Notes under the pieces: model-generated
Database searches by the model: none
What the model was told of the DNA's origin: nothing
Seen by the model: the letters and a program-made list of their open reading frames with translations, nothing else
Source: Macrostomum hystrix
Lineage: Eukaryota > Platyhelminthes > Macrostomidae
Reading direction: 5' to 3'
NCBI GenBank assembly: GCA_950097015.1
Contig: CATNEN010000038.1
Coordinates: forward strand, 30,286,501-30,350,500
Length of the DNA: 64,000 bases
Shown here: positions 35,954 to 48,900 of the stretch, piece after piece
Layout of the letters: every line of letters starts with the position of its first letter
Numbering within the stretch: the first letter of the stretch is position 1
Position numbers and translations under genes: made by a program

Positions 35954-38033
35954 GTCAAATTTTTATTACTGAACTTTGCAGGAAGTTAAGTATTATGAAA
36001 ACAGGCTGCAATAATGAAAGAACATTTACAGAAAGAGTTTAACAAATGCCATTGAAATAGATATGCAAAAATAATTTATTTTCAGTTTAAATATTAAAAA
36101 AGCATTTTAAATGTATTTAGGCAAAAAAATTATTCACAAATTAATTTTCCACTTTACATTTTAGCCATGACAATAATAGGAGTTTAAAAAAACAATTTAG
36201 CATTCAAATGAAGTTATATCAGCTGACAGAGCATGTTTGAAGTGACAAATATATATGTAAAGAACAAATGTTGCATTTGGCATTAAAAAGTATCAGCCTA
36301 TAGTTACAAGTTATTTGCTTTGTTTTATTTACTGACTCTCAATTTTAGTCAGTTTCTTTACAAAAACTTTTTGTGAAAATTTGTGATCTTTACTTTCATT
36401 GAGAAACTTAACATATTTATAACTTTTGTTGGCATTGCTAAAATGCAAATTTGATTGCATTTCACTTGCTGCTTGATAATATATTATCAAGCAGTTCTAT
36501 AGCCCTTGAATATTTTTGCTATAAAATACTAATACTTAAATTGAAATGGCCAGCTAGTGGCACTATTGTTAGCACAAAGCAAATGTGGAAAGTTTGATAG
36601 GGCTTCAAGCCTTTTAGACTGTCTAATTTATTATGTTGCCTACTAAAGGAAATATCTGTCTTTTTATGTATGTAACACAAAGACCTCTAGCACCAAAGTT
36701 ACTCTGAGCACTTTGGTGCTAGCTAATATCAACATAAAAACATGATTTTTATGTAATTTTACTGAGATCTTAACTAGAAGTTTATTATAAAAAGATAATA
36801 TTAGCTATGGGTTTTGCAGCTAGCTTATAACAACTGTCTAGAGACATTTATAATAATATAAACTAGCAAAGCCCCAGTGTCAGTATCGTGTGCTGGTGTA
36901 CGACAGAATGAAATTTGATTCCCTAGCTCCTGTGTGCCAATGTATGCCATCGAATTTATGTTGCTCACGAAAATATGACAAGCAAAATTTGCACTTACTT
37001 ACATTAACTTAATTGCATACTATATGTTCGCATGTATCTATCAGAAAAAGGAATTATAAAGTCTATTAAGTTTACAACCAACCAACCAAAAGAAGATTTT
37101 GAAAAAATGATGTTGGTTAACAATATTAAACAAAGTGTTGACAGTAAAAATGTAATTTACTAAAGAAGATTTTTGTCTTTCAAATATTGTATATTTAAAT
37201 AACAAATAAAAGGCTTAAAGAAAAATTTCAGCAATTGTTAGTACTGCACTATTGAAAATTGACATGATGTTGGTTGCAGAGTGGTGGAATTTTGAGAAAT
37301 ATTACGCTGTCAATGTTATGCCCTAAACGCCTTATGCCTTGTTTTGCCATTAATGCCATACACCAAGGCGGGTGTATGCCAAGCTGTACGCCAACGGGGT
37401 ACACCAGACCCCTCTGTACGCTGGAATTTTCTGGCGTACATGTATGCCATCCAGAGTCTGGCCAAAGACTCATTCTTATTTTTATATTGAAGATTCTTAT
37501 TTTTTTATTGAACTTACTAGCTAGTAATATATTCAAGTACTAATATGCAAAAACTTATATTTGCCCTGTTGTAGGCCAAAAAGCCTATTTGAATTTATTT
37601 ATTTAGATTTAGTTTTTCTGTGGTACAATGTATCAGTTTGTAATTATGCTATTGGCTTGGGCCACTGCTGCAAGTAAAGAAAACCATCAGTCAATGACAA
37701 TAGGTAGAACTATCAATTTTGCATTGTAGAAATCTTTTCATTTATCTAACTATTTCTTCATTAATTCCTTTTCAAAGAATAGAATTAAATACACAAAAAT
37801 AGGCCCACCATTGCTTATCTTATCATATACTTACTCTGCAAACAGAGATTATTGATAGCCTTCTGATAAAGTAAGAGTTGTTAAACTGAGTTAGTTAAAA
37901 TGAGAGTTATTAATGACTAATAATATAATTTGCTGAAATGTATTTAAAACAGCCTTCAAACATATATTTTTATAAATAATCTTTTGTGTGGCTTTTAAAC
38001 AATAGATTTTAACTATTCTTTCAAATTTCCATA
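35954..38033. other. AT-rich intergenic DNA upstream of TRAPPC4
   Basis: About 2 kb with no recognised exon. A cluster of inverted repeats sits at 37355-37450: GCCATACACC/GGTGTATGCC, and TGTACGCCA/TGGCGTACA. Confidence 0.45.
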
Positions 38034-38704
38034 GTGCAGAAGGACGGGTGTACGACGGAAATTTCCGTCGTACATTGAGGTTGGTTGTCGTACATGTCGT
38101 ACATCGTTCATTTTTGCAAGGGCTCTTTGTCGTACATGTCGTACCGTCGTTGGCCACAGGCAACACTGTCACTGTCGTACATCTCTGACTAGAAAGCTAT
38201 ATGCAATGTATGCATAGCATTTAAAAATACAATTTCGTTTTCATAATTAAATTAAATTTATTCAAAGTTCTTTTTACGAGGCACAAATAAAATATAATCT
38301 TGGCATACTTAATAATAATTTTTTTATTATGTGGCACCAAATTTCACATTTTTATATTCAAGGCCACACAAATGTGCATCCGTTGTTTTAATCTTAACCT
38401 TGTTTATTTCTTTTTTGAAATGCGTATCGTTGTATCGTGTTACTGGGAATTGAATTGTGAATTAATTTATATTATATTAAATTCAATTACTTCAATTCAA
38501 GAATTAATTTACTTCAATTACTTGTAAACTTGTTATTACCACTTACAACTTATTATTACTCTTTGTCTGGGTCGGGAGTATGTGGGTTTCTGCATTGTAG
38601 TTTGTCGTACAAAAAAAAATTACTTAGTTCACTTGTGTCGTACTGTCGTACAGCAGGCTAAAACTGAAATTTGCCTTCCGTCGTACACAGAAATCCTTCT
38701 GCAC
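38034..38704. mobile_element. Terminal-inverted-repeat element with TGTCGTAC subrepeats (~670 bp)
   Basis: The left end GTGCAGAAGGACGGGTGTAC GACGG is inverted at the right end (CCGTCGTACACAGAAATCCT TCTGCAC). Both subterminal regions carry several TGTCGTAC motifs, about 38085-38180 and 38600-38655. The interior is AT-rich with no transposase, so it looks like a non-autonomous DNA transposon. A clean target duplication was not found. Confidence 0.7.
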
Positions 38705-40498
38705 CATGGTCAAATTTCTAGTGAGAACAGATTAAAGACTATTCCCATGTAATTTTGTGATTTAATTACAATTGAGAAGTTGGCATGAAAAATGAGGAAA
38801 AATTTTAATCCAATGAAGAGTGTTAGTGCTCTTTGTCTTTTCGATGAATTTAAATTTTATAACTTACGATGCTGACATTTTTTATGATGAATTTCAACTA
38901 ATGTTATGCTTCCTATTAAGTTTGTCTTATGCAGGCAGCATTGACCGTCTCTTTGCTCTAGCCTTAAGGTTTCTAAAAACATTTGTGTCAAAACTAATAG
39001 AAAAATATAATAGGCCCTAACTTAAAAATTAATCTGAATAGGATAGATTCAGTGGGCCTAACAAAGTCACTTAATTTGAAGCTTGAAATGATATAGGCCT
39101 ACATGCAAGTAAAGTGGGCCTAATATGTTAATTGTTGACTAGGCCTACTTCACTGCTTCAGTTTACTTTGGATCATTGTAGGGCCTAATGAAATTTATTC
39201 AAAGCAAGTATAGGCCCTATGCCCTTTATATAGGTAAAATAGTAGCCATTAGGTCTACTTTTCTGACAAATTATTAGTAAGTTTATCAACTTGACAGATT
39301 GTCCAAATTATGCTTGTGTTGCAATAAACATCTTGTGAATTAATTCATTCAATTTTTGAATTGAGATATATGCTTGATTGATGTCACATCTCATGTGATG
39401 ATTAGTACTTTTTATTTGAGTACTTTCAATTTCAATCAGGTCTAAATCATATAATCTTGCCTGGAGTCTTAAGAAGTTAATATATACAGTATGGTAAAAT
39501 ATCAAAACATTTATACTACACTTAGGGTTTAATCTTACCCCAATGCCATGCCATCTAGAGCAGAATTATATTTTTATATATAGTCTTAGTCAGTCATCAA
39601 CCCTTATAGTTAATACACTTGCTATGGCAAGGCTTTGGCTTACTAATAAAATAAAACCATTAGATGAAAAAATAAAAACTAATAGGCCTAAGTTCTATTT
39701 TGTTATGCAGATCGGTAAGTAGAAAGATGTTAGTGCTGATAAAATAGCTGTACTTTAAGTGGGCATTAATGTTTTAGAACGTACGTAAAATGTTGTCCAG
39801 CCCTTAAGATTATTCCTGGAAATATCAGTTAAAACGACATTCCTAACAAATGGAATGTAAATAACGACATTCAAAGAATTGCAGATGCAATTACGTCAGT
39901 CAAGTCCTATAGATACTAATAACTATATTTAAAATTGTTTTTAAGGTTTCAAAAAGCATTATCAGATTATGTAATTGATGTCTTACATGAATATAGACCG
40001 AATAATCGTTACACATCCAAGTCCTAAAAACAAGCTCGCTGGCGTGGTAGTGTTAGTAAGGATATAATAAGTGTAACACTCGGTGAAATAAATCGACATG
40101 TATCCGTCTTAACTATTAAAACAAAAAGGCCAAAAACCGATTTCATAACTTTATTTCACAAATGATATGCAAGTTAAAAAAGACAACAATTTTATTTATT
40201 TTAATGAATGCAGGATTTTTATGTTGTTAATAAATCATACAACTGTGTGCATCATACATTATCAATTCACTGCATGTAAATTGCCAATATAGATAGCAAC
40301 TTGTTTACTTCAGATTTAAAACAACGCAACTACCTAACACATATTCATGAATTTAAATATTGCACAAAAATTACAATTTAAAAGACTGAATACATTTTAC
40401 GTATCATTTTATACCTAGAGAGAACGCGGTTTTACCCACAAGTTCCAGTTATTCACAAAACCATTTTTAGATCGCTTCGTGACTAAATTACAAATGAG
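38705..40498. other. AT-rich intergenic DNA downstream of NUF2
   Basis: Contains repeated TAGGCCTA/GGGCCTAA motifs (39000-39260). No exon recognised. Confidence 0.45.
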
Positions 40499-43400
40499 TC
40501 ACCGCTCCTCAAAGCACTCAGCTAATCGGTCAAGCACTCGCGATACAGCCCGATCAGCTATAATTAACGATCGCAACTCGGTCCTACTTTGCGCAGTGTG
40601 GCTGACAGTTTCGTCAACTTTAGCGGCCAATTCGCGCTCTTCTGCCATCACCGTTGTAAGGCGAGTCTGCGTAGCGGCTAGACGGTCGCGAAGTTGACTA
40701 GCCGGCCCGGAAGCTGGAGCGGATGACGTCGACGACGAAGCAGCAGCTCCGGCAACATTAGTGACCGACTCGAGGACGGATAAACTGTCCTTCACTTCGT
40801 TAACTAGCAGCCGGTGTTGAGCTTCTAGTAGGCCGCAGTCGACATTGAATTTCTCGACAGATTCGTCAGCACTGGCCAGCACCTGTTTGTTAAAGCGTTA
40901 GTTTGCGAATAAATTTGATGTATACGTAATTAGATATTTTTAACAGACATTAAGTCAGAAGTGTATTGCTTAACAGCACAAACTTCTTTCTTTGGGGCTG
41001 AGATTCGAACTCCCGACCTATTAGTCATACCTGTCTGTGCCTATCCGCCTCGTCAAAGAAGCTGTGCAACTCGGCCAGTCTTAGCTGAGATTTGGCTGCC
41101 CGGCCCTGGCTCTTGATCTCATCCAGCCGCTTGTAGCGCGACTCCAGCAGAATCTTGCGCTGTTGAACGTCCTCCTCCATCTTGGTCTTCAAATGGAATA
41201 GGCCCTCAGGCGAGACCACAGCCTGCTCCTCTAGCTTGGCCTTGCGAGCGCGCATCGATTTAGCCATGGTCTCCTGGCCAGCCGCCTCCTGCGCCAGGGC
41301 GTCTTGACGAGAGGCCAACTCCTCAGTCGCGTGCTGATCAGCGCTCAGTTCGTTCTCGCGGGATCGAATCTGCGAGTTTCAAACAGTTGCAGTAAATCTA
41401 CAATTGGAGCTACATGTACATAATAGTTAAAAAAAACCTAGTTACACACCAGATAGTATGAAAATCTAGTTCCAGATCCCATAGTATGAAAATCTAGTTC
41501 CAGATCCCACATTATGAAAATCTAGTTCCAGATCATATAGTATTAAAAATCTAGTTCCAGATCATATAGTATTAAAAAATCTAGTTCCAGATCCCAGAGT
41601 ATGAAAATCTAGTTCCAGATCCCACATTATGAAAACCTAGTTCCAGATCATATAGTATTAAAAAATCTAGTTCCATATCATATAGTATTAAAAATCTAGT
41701 TCCAGATCATATAGTATTAAAAATCTAGTTCCAGATCATATAGTATTAAAAAATCTAGTTCCAGATCCCAGAGTATGAAAATCTAGTTCCAGATCCCACA
41801 TTATGAAAATCTAGTTCCAGATCATATAGTATTAAAAAATCTAGTTCCAGATCCCACATTATGAAAATCTAGTTCCAGATCCCACATTATGAAAATCTAG
41901 TTCCAGATCCCACACTATGAAAATCTAGTTCCAGATCCCATAGTATGAAAATCTAGTTCCAGATCCCACATTATGAAAATCTAGTTCCAGATCCCATAGT
42001 ATAAAAATCTAGTTCCAGATCATATACTATTAAAAAATCTAGTTCCAGATCCCAGAGTATGAAAATCTAGTCCCAGATCCCAGAGTATGAAAATCTAGTT
42101 CCAGATCCCACACTATAAAAATCTAGTTCCAGATCCCATAGTATGAAAATCTAGTTCCAGATCCCACATTATGAAAATCTAGTTCCAGATCCCACACTAT
42201 GAAAATCTAGTTCCAGATCCCGTAGTATGAAAATCTAGTTCCAGATCCCACACTATGAAAATCTAGTTCCAGATCCCATAGTATGAAAATCTAGTTCTAG
42301 ATCCCATAGGAACATACATCAATATGGAACTAGAACTCTCCAAGCAAGTGAAAGCTACATGCCAATATTGCAGTGACTTACCCTAGCTCGTGCTGCCTCC
42401 AGCTGGCGCATGAGATTATTGGTCTGCCCAGCGCTGCTCTCTAATTCTGCGCGCAGTCGCTCAGATTGGCTCTTGCTATTGGCCACCTCAGACCGGAGGG
42501 CCTGTTTACAATATTTGTCATCGGAATACCGAATTAAAGCAGTGCAAATCGCGACTTTTAAACAAAAAATGCATATATAAAGCTACTGAAACTTCTGACT
42601 GTAAATAAAACAAATTTAATGCTTACACAAAGCAAAGCACGATTTGCCGATTAGAGATAAGACAGGGAGGAGATAAGACAGGGAAGAGATAAGACAGAGA
42701 AGAGATAAGACAGGGAGGAGAAAAGACAGGGAGGAGATAAGACAGGGAGGAGACAAGATAGGGAGGAGATAAGACAGGGAGGAGACAAGACAGGGAGGAG
42801 ATAAGATAGGGAGGAGATAAGACAGGGAGGAGATAAGATAGGGAGGAGATAATACAGGGAGGAGACAAGATAGGGAGGAGATAATACAGGGAGGAGACAA
42901 GACAGGGAGGAGACAAGACAGGGAGGAGATAAGAAAGGGAGGATAAGACAGAAGAGAGATGAGACAGGGAGAGATAAGACAGGAGATTTGAAACCGTTTA
43001 GGGGTGAGACAGGGGAGATGATAAAGAGGAGAGAGAGATAAGAAATATGAGAGATGAGACACTGAGGAGAGATAAGACAATCAAGAGAAAAAAGAGCACA
43101 GTAAATGATGGACAACATTTGGGAGTTTGAAGAATCTAAACCCAAACATCGACATTGTCGGAAAACTAGACTAATAAGTCAATCGTCACCTTCTCCTTAG
43201 CCTTCAAGGAATCAATTTTGGTCTTGGCAGTTAAAAGTCGCGGCTGTATGACATTTCGCGTATAAAACAACAAATTAATTAATCCACTAAGTGCATCGTA
43301 GATTTTCCGAGCTCGACTCGGATTCAATTGTGTGCTGATGTCAATTATGGACAGGGGACAGGTCACGTGAGCTGCCTTCAACAGATGCGGCAGGGCGGCT

Positions 43401-43645
43401 GACAGCAAACAGATTTGTTGATTTCGCAGACTAGGTGCTGGCAAATCAGGCGATAATTGTTCCTTATCGAGAACATGGTCAGTACCGATGCCAGTTAGGC
43501 TGGCTACAACACAAGTGAATACATGCAGAGTAGTTGCAGTGGATAATAACTCGTCATCATCAGCTAATTCAGTGCCAGCATAGGCATTCAAATGTTGGAC
43601 TAGTTCTTTAGCTTCCAGTACTGGATATTTGTGAGACTGGGACAT
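40499..43645 (-). CDS. NUF2, kinetochore NDC80-complex subunit (four exons, 432 aa)
   Basis: Exons: 43645-43190, 42501-42382, 41369-41031 and 40882-40499, all in phase 0 with GT-AG borders (AAG|GTGACG, AGG|GTAAGT, CAG|GTATGA; acceptors AAACAG, CTCGCAG, AAACAG). NUF2 pairs with NDC80/HEC1 and binds spindle microtubules at the outer kinetochore. The N-terminal ~130 residues match the calponin-homology head: HKYPVLEAKELVQHLNAY, then LNPSRARKIYDALSGLINLL FYTRN, the family's conserved 'R.SGIINF..FRE' region. Residues 150-432 are coiled coil, including VVSPEGLFHLKTKMEEDVQQ, the NUF2 'DSPE.L' hallmark. Near the end is a short Ala/Ser-rich linker (AGAAASSSTSSAPASGPAS) that breaks the coil. Length is close to the usual ~460 aa. 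Introns 1 and 2 are filled with minisatellites; exon 2 is only 40 codons. Confidence 0.93.
41450..42305. repeat. Minisatellite, 28-29-bp unit, in NUF2 intron 2
   Basis: Units of GAAAATCTAGTTCCAGATCC CACATTAT, with a second type ending CATATAGTATTAAAA. The two types occur in ordered patterns. The array fills most of the 1012-bp intron. Confidence 0.95.
42655..43140. repeat. Minisatellite, 16-bp unit (GAGATAAGACAGGGAG), in NUF2 intron 1, with hAT-like right flank
   Basis: About 19 regular copies to 42960, then degraded copies to 43080. The unit closely matches the 16-bp satellite inside the hAT-type elements (GAGATGAGACACGGGA). The right flank, ATTTGGGAGTTTGAAGAATC, resembles ATTTGGGAGCTTCGAGGGCC of those elements. 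I infer a decayed copy; no terminal repeats survive. Confidence 0.75.
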
Positions 43646-45311
43646 GCTATAATTGTATGCCCGAAGAATGACCAGAAATATTATTGCTGAAAGAAAGTTT
43701 AGACAAGTTGAAATAATATCAATTTTTTATAATCAAATGCAAATGGTCACATGCACATTGCTTCTGCATGTTGATCCCAATTGGAGCAAATAGCAGTATT
43801 TCAGGACAACGTCTAGCGCACTTGGGAAAAATTGCCTGCATGGCTGCACAGAAAGTAATTTCTGTCCGTGCAGCCACACCTTGTGTGCGTAAAGTTGTCG
43901 TACGTATGTATAACAAACAGTGTGCCCTTGTGCCCCTACACTAACGTCTTGTGTTCTTTATAAATTTATATTTTGTAATACATTTACATATACAAGTACA
44001 TGTAGATGCAATGCTAGTAGTAACTGCCAGTGCCTCATACTCGCACCTTGTGTGTTTAAATATATGCAAATTACGAAACTTATTAAATAAATTTTAATGT
44101 ACATGTAGATGCACATGGTATAGCAATGTGCACCCATGCTGTATATCCACACTATTGTGTGCTTAGGTAGGCCTATACATTTACATATTAAAAGAAACTT
44201 ACATGTACATGTAGGTGCGATTCTAGCCAGGAACAGTTACAGAAATTTTTGGATGGAGGGGCGTACATTTATTCACAAACACGACTACATGCTCCATAGT
44301 GCCCTAGTGCAAAAAGACATAAGCTTAGCTGTTCTAATTATAGAAATACACTACAGAGATCGAATTAGTGAGCAAATCTGGAACAGGGTCTAGCCTCTTG
44401 CATGTCCTAATTGCCTGCATGTCTATGGTTAGAATCTAAATTTTCAGCTTAATTGGGTACTTGACTTTTGGGTGAATGAAGAAATTCATTATAAAATGAA
44501 TTCAATTATAATTCAGTATAAATTCATACATAAAAAATAAATTATTAATTAATTAATATATAACTTCATAAATAAAGTGGCCAATAGTTGCTTTGCTAAT
44601 AATAAGGGCTTCTAAAACAAAACATCTCAGTGTCAGCGCCTATCTAGAAAGAATAATTAGAAGATAGGTGGTAAAGCTAAATAAGTTTTTATATAAGTAG
44701 CTGACAAACATGGTTCAAAAATAATAATAACAGTAAACAGGGAAATGTCTACACATATAAAAAAATATTGGTAGCTGTAAAACTAAGCCCTAACAGTATT
44801 ACTATGAATATGAGCTAAATATAGCTTATTTATATTATTACAAAAATGGATGAATACTGGATTTACTTGTAGTATTGTCATATAGTGTTCACGAAAAAAT
44901 TGGAAGCATTCATCTTATTGAAAGGTAAATAACTAATGTACAGCAGTACAGGCCACAGGGCATAATTAGCTATTCTGTTTGCACGTGCTTAAATAAGAAG
45001 GAAAAAAGTTGAAAAATGGCCGTCATGTGCGTAATTTGTACTAGTACCTAGTTTTTCTCATAAAATATTCCTTTAAAATGCAACTAAAGTTGCTCCGAGC
45101 TATTTTAACTGCAAGCTAATAAATTTTAACTATACGATTTCTCTCTTTTTGTTTTAATACACATAAGCGAAAAGAAGTGATAAATTCAAAATTTCTATCC
45201 AGTTTTTTGAACGCAGCTCTAGACGCCGCATGCAATATTTAGTGTTGCATGTTTTTTTATCTAGCGCTTTTGTGTACATTCAATAAATAACCAAAGGATC
45301 TAAAAGTTACA
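43646..45311. other. Intergenic DNA between NUF2 and the aminopeptidase
   Basis: AT-rich; divergent promoters of the two genes should lie here. No specific element assigned. Confidence 0.45.
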
Positions 45312-45696
45312 ATGTCCCAATTCGAAGAAGTTCAAACGATGCCCTTAAATGGTAAGTGTTGTACTTTCAAAGTAGTCAAAAGTTTATAATTTTTTTTAAC
45401 TGTTACGATTTTTTACTCGTTGACCGAAGATTACGGAATCTTTAACAAAAGGTTAAACCTCTGCAGCAGATAAGAATAGAATAGGTTAAAGGTTCCGTAA
45501 TCTTCGGTCAACGTTATGTTATTACAAATGTTCTTACAAAATGAAAAATATTTGGCTAGATTGTAAGCTCTAACTCATAGAAAAAGAAAAAACTCCAAGC
45601 TGGTTTAAAGTTGTATTACTCTTTTACTTTTGAATGAATGATACTTTTATTTTAACTTACATTTTTCAGATCCATGTGGTCATAGTATAACTGGCG
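45312..45696 (+). other. Two exon-like pieces upstream of the aminopeptidase (leader exons?)
   Basis: 45312-45351 starts with ATG and ends in a perfect donor (AATG|GTAAGT). 45670-45696 has a strong acceptor (TTTTTCAG|) and donor (GGCG|GTAAGT) and joins the first in frame (DPCGHSITG). The joined frame does not run into the aminopeptidase start at 45933 in the right phase, so they may be 5' UTR, an alternative start or chance. Confidence 0.3.
45418..45513. mobile_element. 96-bp near-perfect inverted repeat (hairpin/MITE)
   Basis: The left arm CGTTGACCGAAGATTACGGA is repeated in inverted form at the right end (TCCGTAATCTTCGGTCAACG), and the inner parts also pair (TCTTTAAC/GGTTAAAGG). It may be a tiny MITE or a foldback. 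Confidence 0.7.
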
Positions 45697-45932
45697 GTAA
45701 GTGAGTATGTTTTTTGCACGTGATTTGATGTTTTTAATCTATTTAAAAAACTAATTTTCCCGTCAATACGATGAGAAACATAGGGCATATGTACAAAAAG
45801 CTAAACCAAAAAATGCAATGGTATGCCCGCGTGTAGGTGTCCATGCGTTCCTGTGTGCTTTTTTGAGTCATAGATTCATAGATTAGATATTGGGAAATAT
45901 TGAATGATCTATAGTCTTCATAGTTCTGAAAG

Positions 45933-48900
45933 ATGCATCGAAATCAACCAGGAAACAATGGGCAAGCCAAGTTCAACCGAAGGCGCGGCTCGGCGTGCCT
46001 AACAACGCCCCGTATTCTGATTTGCCTGCTGCTGCTAGTATTGCTGATCGTCATCACAGTCCTAGCCGTCATGCTCGCGCTTGGTCGCTGCCGTCGACCC
46101 GGCGAAAATACAGACGGCTCTGGTGACGCTGGCGAGGTCGCCAAAGTGTACTATGATCCGAAAAATGTGAAATGCTGGCACCAAGGTGTTCGTTTGCCCC
46201 GCAACGTCCTGCCTAGCCGCTATCTGCTAGTCATGCGACCATTGCTAAAGACGCAAAATGGTTCGATTCCCATTAATCACGGCATGGTTGAGATGACGGT
46301 GATCTGTCAGGAAGCTACTCGGGCAGTTATTTTTCACGTCGGCTCAGAACAGAACATCAGCCGGCTCACTGTGGCGTCCGACACCCTATCGGACCTTCCA
46401 CAGAGTGTCGAATGGACGCAGCACTGTGTGGGACTCTCGCAACTTTACCTCCAACTGGGTCGCGCCTGTCAGAAAAAGGAGCAAATGCGCATCACAATCG
46501 AATATAATCGGGTAATTGATAACAAGTTGGACGGCTTCTACCTGGGAACTTATCGGGACAAGAAAAAGGTTACAAGGTAAGACGCGTTTGCATATAGATT
46601 GCTCGAAGAATATTTTCTGTATTTATTCTCAAGCAAAAAGTAATTCAGGATCGACTCAAAAAGTCACTTGTGCATGCGAAACTAAAATTCAGCATCAGGC
46701 GTTCTTGTTCTATCTACTTCAGGCATCCCTGCTTATTTCGGGGTGGGACTGGCTGAAGCACCCACACGAACCAGACAGGTGCTAGTAAAGCTCATGTGGC
46801 ACGCATCTCACTAACTTTCAAATAGCTTCAGTGACAAAAAAAAATTACTATATTTCGCACTCTGTCCGTCGCTCAAAGCTTTGATAGTAGAACGAGATTA
46901 ATAATTCTTTAAACCAAGAGTATTACCCAACGAAGGCCATATTCTTATCAGCTGGAGTTTTCAAAGTTGACTTTGAGATCTGTGCTCAAAAGTACCGTAG
47001 TCGGACTGATTTGACAGAATGTTGAAGGGCACAAAACAGTTGCTATAGCGCAAAAAAGGATAGCTTTATAGTTTCACAATACCTAGATTTACAGGTGTAA
47101 TGGATGAACATAGCGAGTATTATTAGTACAGTAATGATGACTTCTCCGTGACCAAACTTCATCACAGCCTTTTTTAAGTGGTAATGAAATGTCAAAACAT
47201 GCGGAATTTCTGCAAATATCCTTCACTTACGCTTGCTAGAATATCCTTAGTACACACAGTTCAATGATCGTAAGCTTTTCGCTATTTATTTTAACACCTG
47301 CCCCAATTGGGTCAGATGTCCAGCCGACAGCCCTGTTCTAGTGCAGAGTCAGGAATCGAACCTTGGACCTCCCCAAGTCCTGAGTCCGCCGCCCTGTTCT
47401 AAATCTAAGCCTAAGAATAAAATTATGAATGAGACAGCACGCACTGTGTGCTTCTGATAGCTATAATAATAAGGTAGCGATCTGAATCGGAAATCGCTGG
47501 AGAAAACGTGCAACTAGTCCAACTAGTTTAATAAACGACTGCCGGAAAAATATCCAGAAAAGAAGGATTGATAACTTAAAGAAGAAAAAACAATCTACCA
47601 AAATTCCCGCTGAAAACTAAAGCCTTGTTCATCGTCAGAATTTTGACAAGCAAACAAAAAACGCACGCGGGTACACGCCAGGATGAAAGATTTTTAGTAT
47701 CCCAGGGTATTTACTGATCAAGAAAATGTCTTCCGCAGATGGTCCATTTTATTGACAGGACTATCTGATGAGCTGTGCTTGGTATAGATGAAGAAGAAAA
47801 ATCTAAAGCGATGCCAAAAAACCTCGTCTGTTTTCAAAATCGTCATCATCTCTTGTCCTGATAAGTCCTAAACCGCAGTTCTGTTTTTGACTTATTAAAC
47901 CTAGGTTAGGAACAAAAGTTTGTGTTTGCGTTCTGCAATCGACAATATGCATCGATTTGATGCTAGGATAATGATTTGTCATCAAAGTTGATAGAACCGA
48001 AACAAAATTCAAGTAAGAGAAAATCAAAACAAAAGTTTGGAAATGACTGCAGGCCAAAAGCACTTGTTTTACCTTACCAGCCTTTGCTAAATTTATTCAT
48101 AAATTATTCAACAGGAAATGGAAGTATGCGTGTAATATGAGCTATCATCTTGTTTATCGTACTAATAAAGGATGAAGAAGGGGTCATTTTAAACTGCATC
48201 GTAATTATTCTGTATTTTGGTTATTTGTTTTAATCAGGCATTAGTTTCCGGTTTTCGGGTGTTAGAATGAGGCCAGGGCTTGGGTTTGAGTAATTGCATT
48301 GAGACATCCTTTCTCCAGTCATGCGCCTGCATTGTATAGTGATGAATTTTTTAGGCTTCACTATGCAAAACTGTAATTATAAGTATTGTATCTTCTCATT
48401 AATCCTATATTCTCCTATATCCACGAGATCAAATTTCGTGAACTGTGATAGTTAGGAACGTTACAATCTAATTTATTGTTCGTCTTAAACAAAAGCCACA
48501 AAATTCATTATTGTCTAATAGGTTCACTCCAGTACCTTTCAGGTCTATTCTAATGTCCAAATCGTTCATTTCAATATCTAACAGGTTCATTCGGATATCT
48601 AACAACGTTTTTGCCAATGTCTAAAAAGCTCATTCCTATGTCTAACAGGTTCATTCCTATGTCTAACAGGTTCATTCCTATATCTAAAAGGTTCATTCCT
48701 ACGTCTAACAGGTGCATTCCTTATGTCTAACAGGTTCATTCCTATATCTAACAGGTTCATTCCTATATCTAACAGGTTCATTCCTATGTCTAACAGGTTC
48801 ATTCCTATGTCTAACAGGTTCATTCCAATATCTAACAGGTTCATTCCTATGTCTAACATGTTCATTCCTATATCTAACAGGTTCATTCCTATATCTAACA

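Noticed and set aside
40985-41030. tRNA-like stretch (GAGATTCGAACTCCCGACC) in a NUF2 intron
   Set aside because: Only one B-box-like block; too short, with no A box. At most a SINE scrap.
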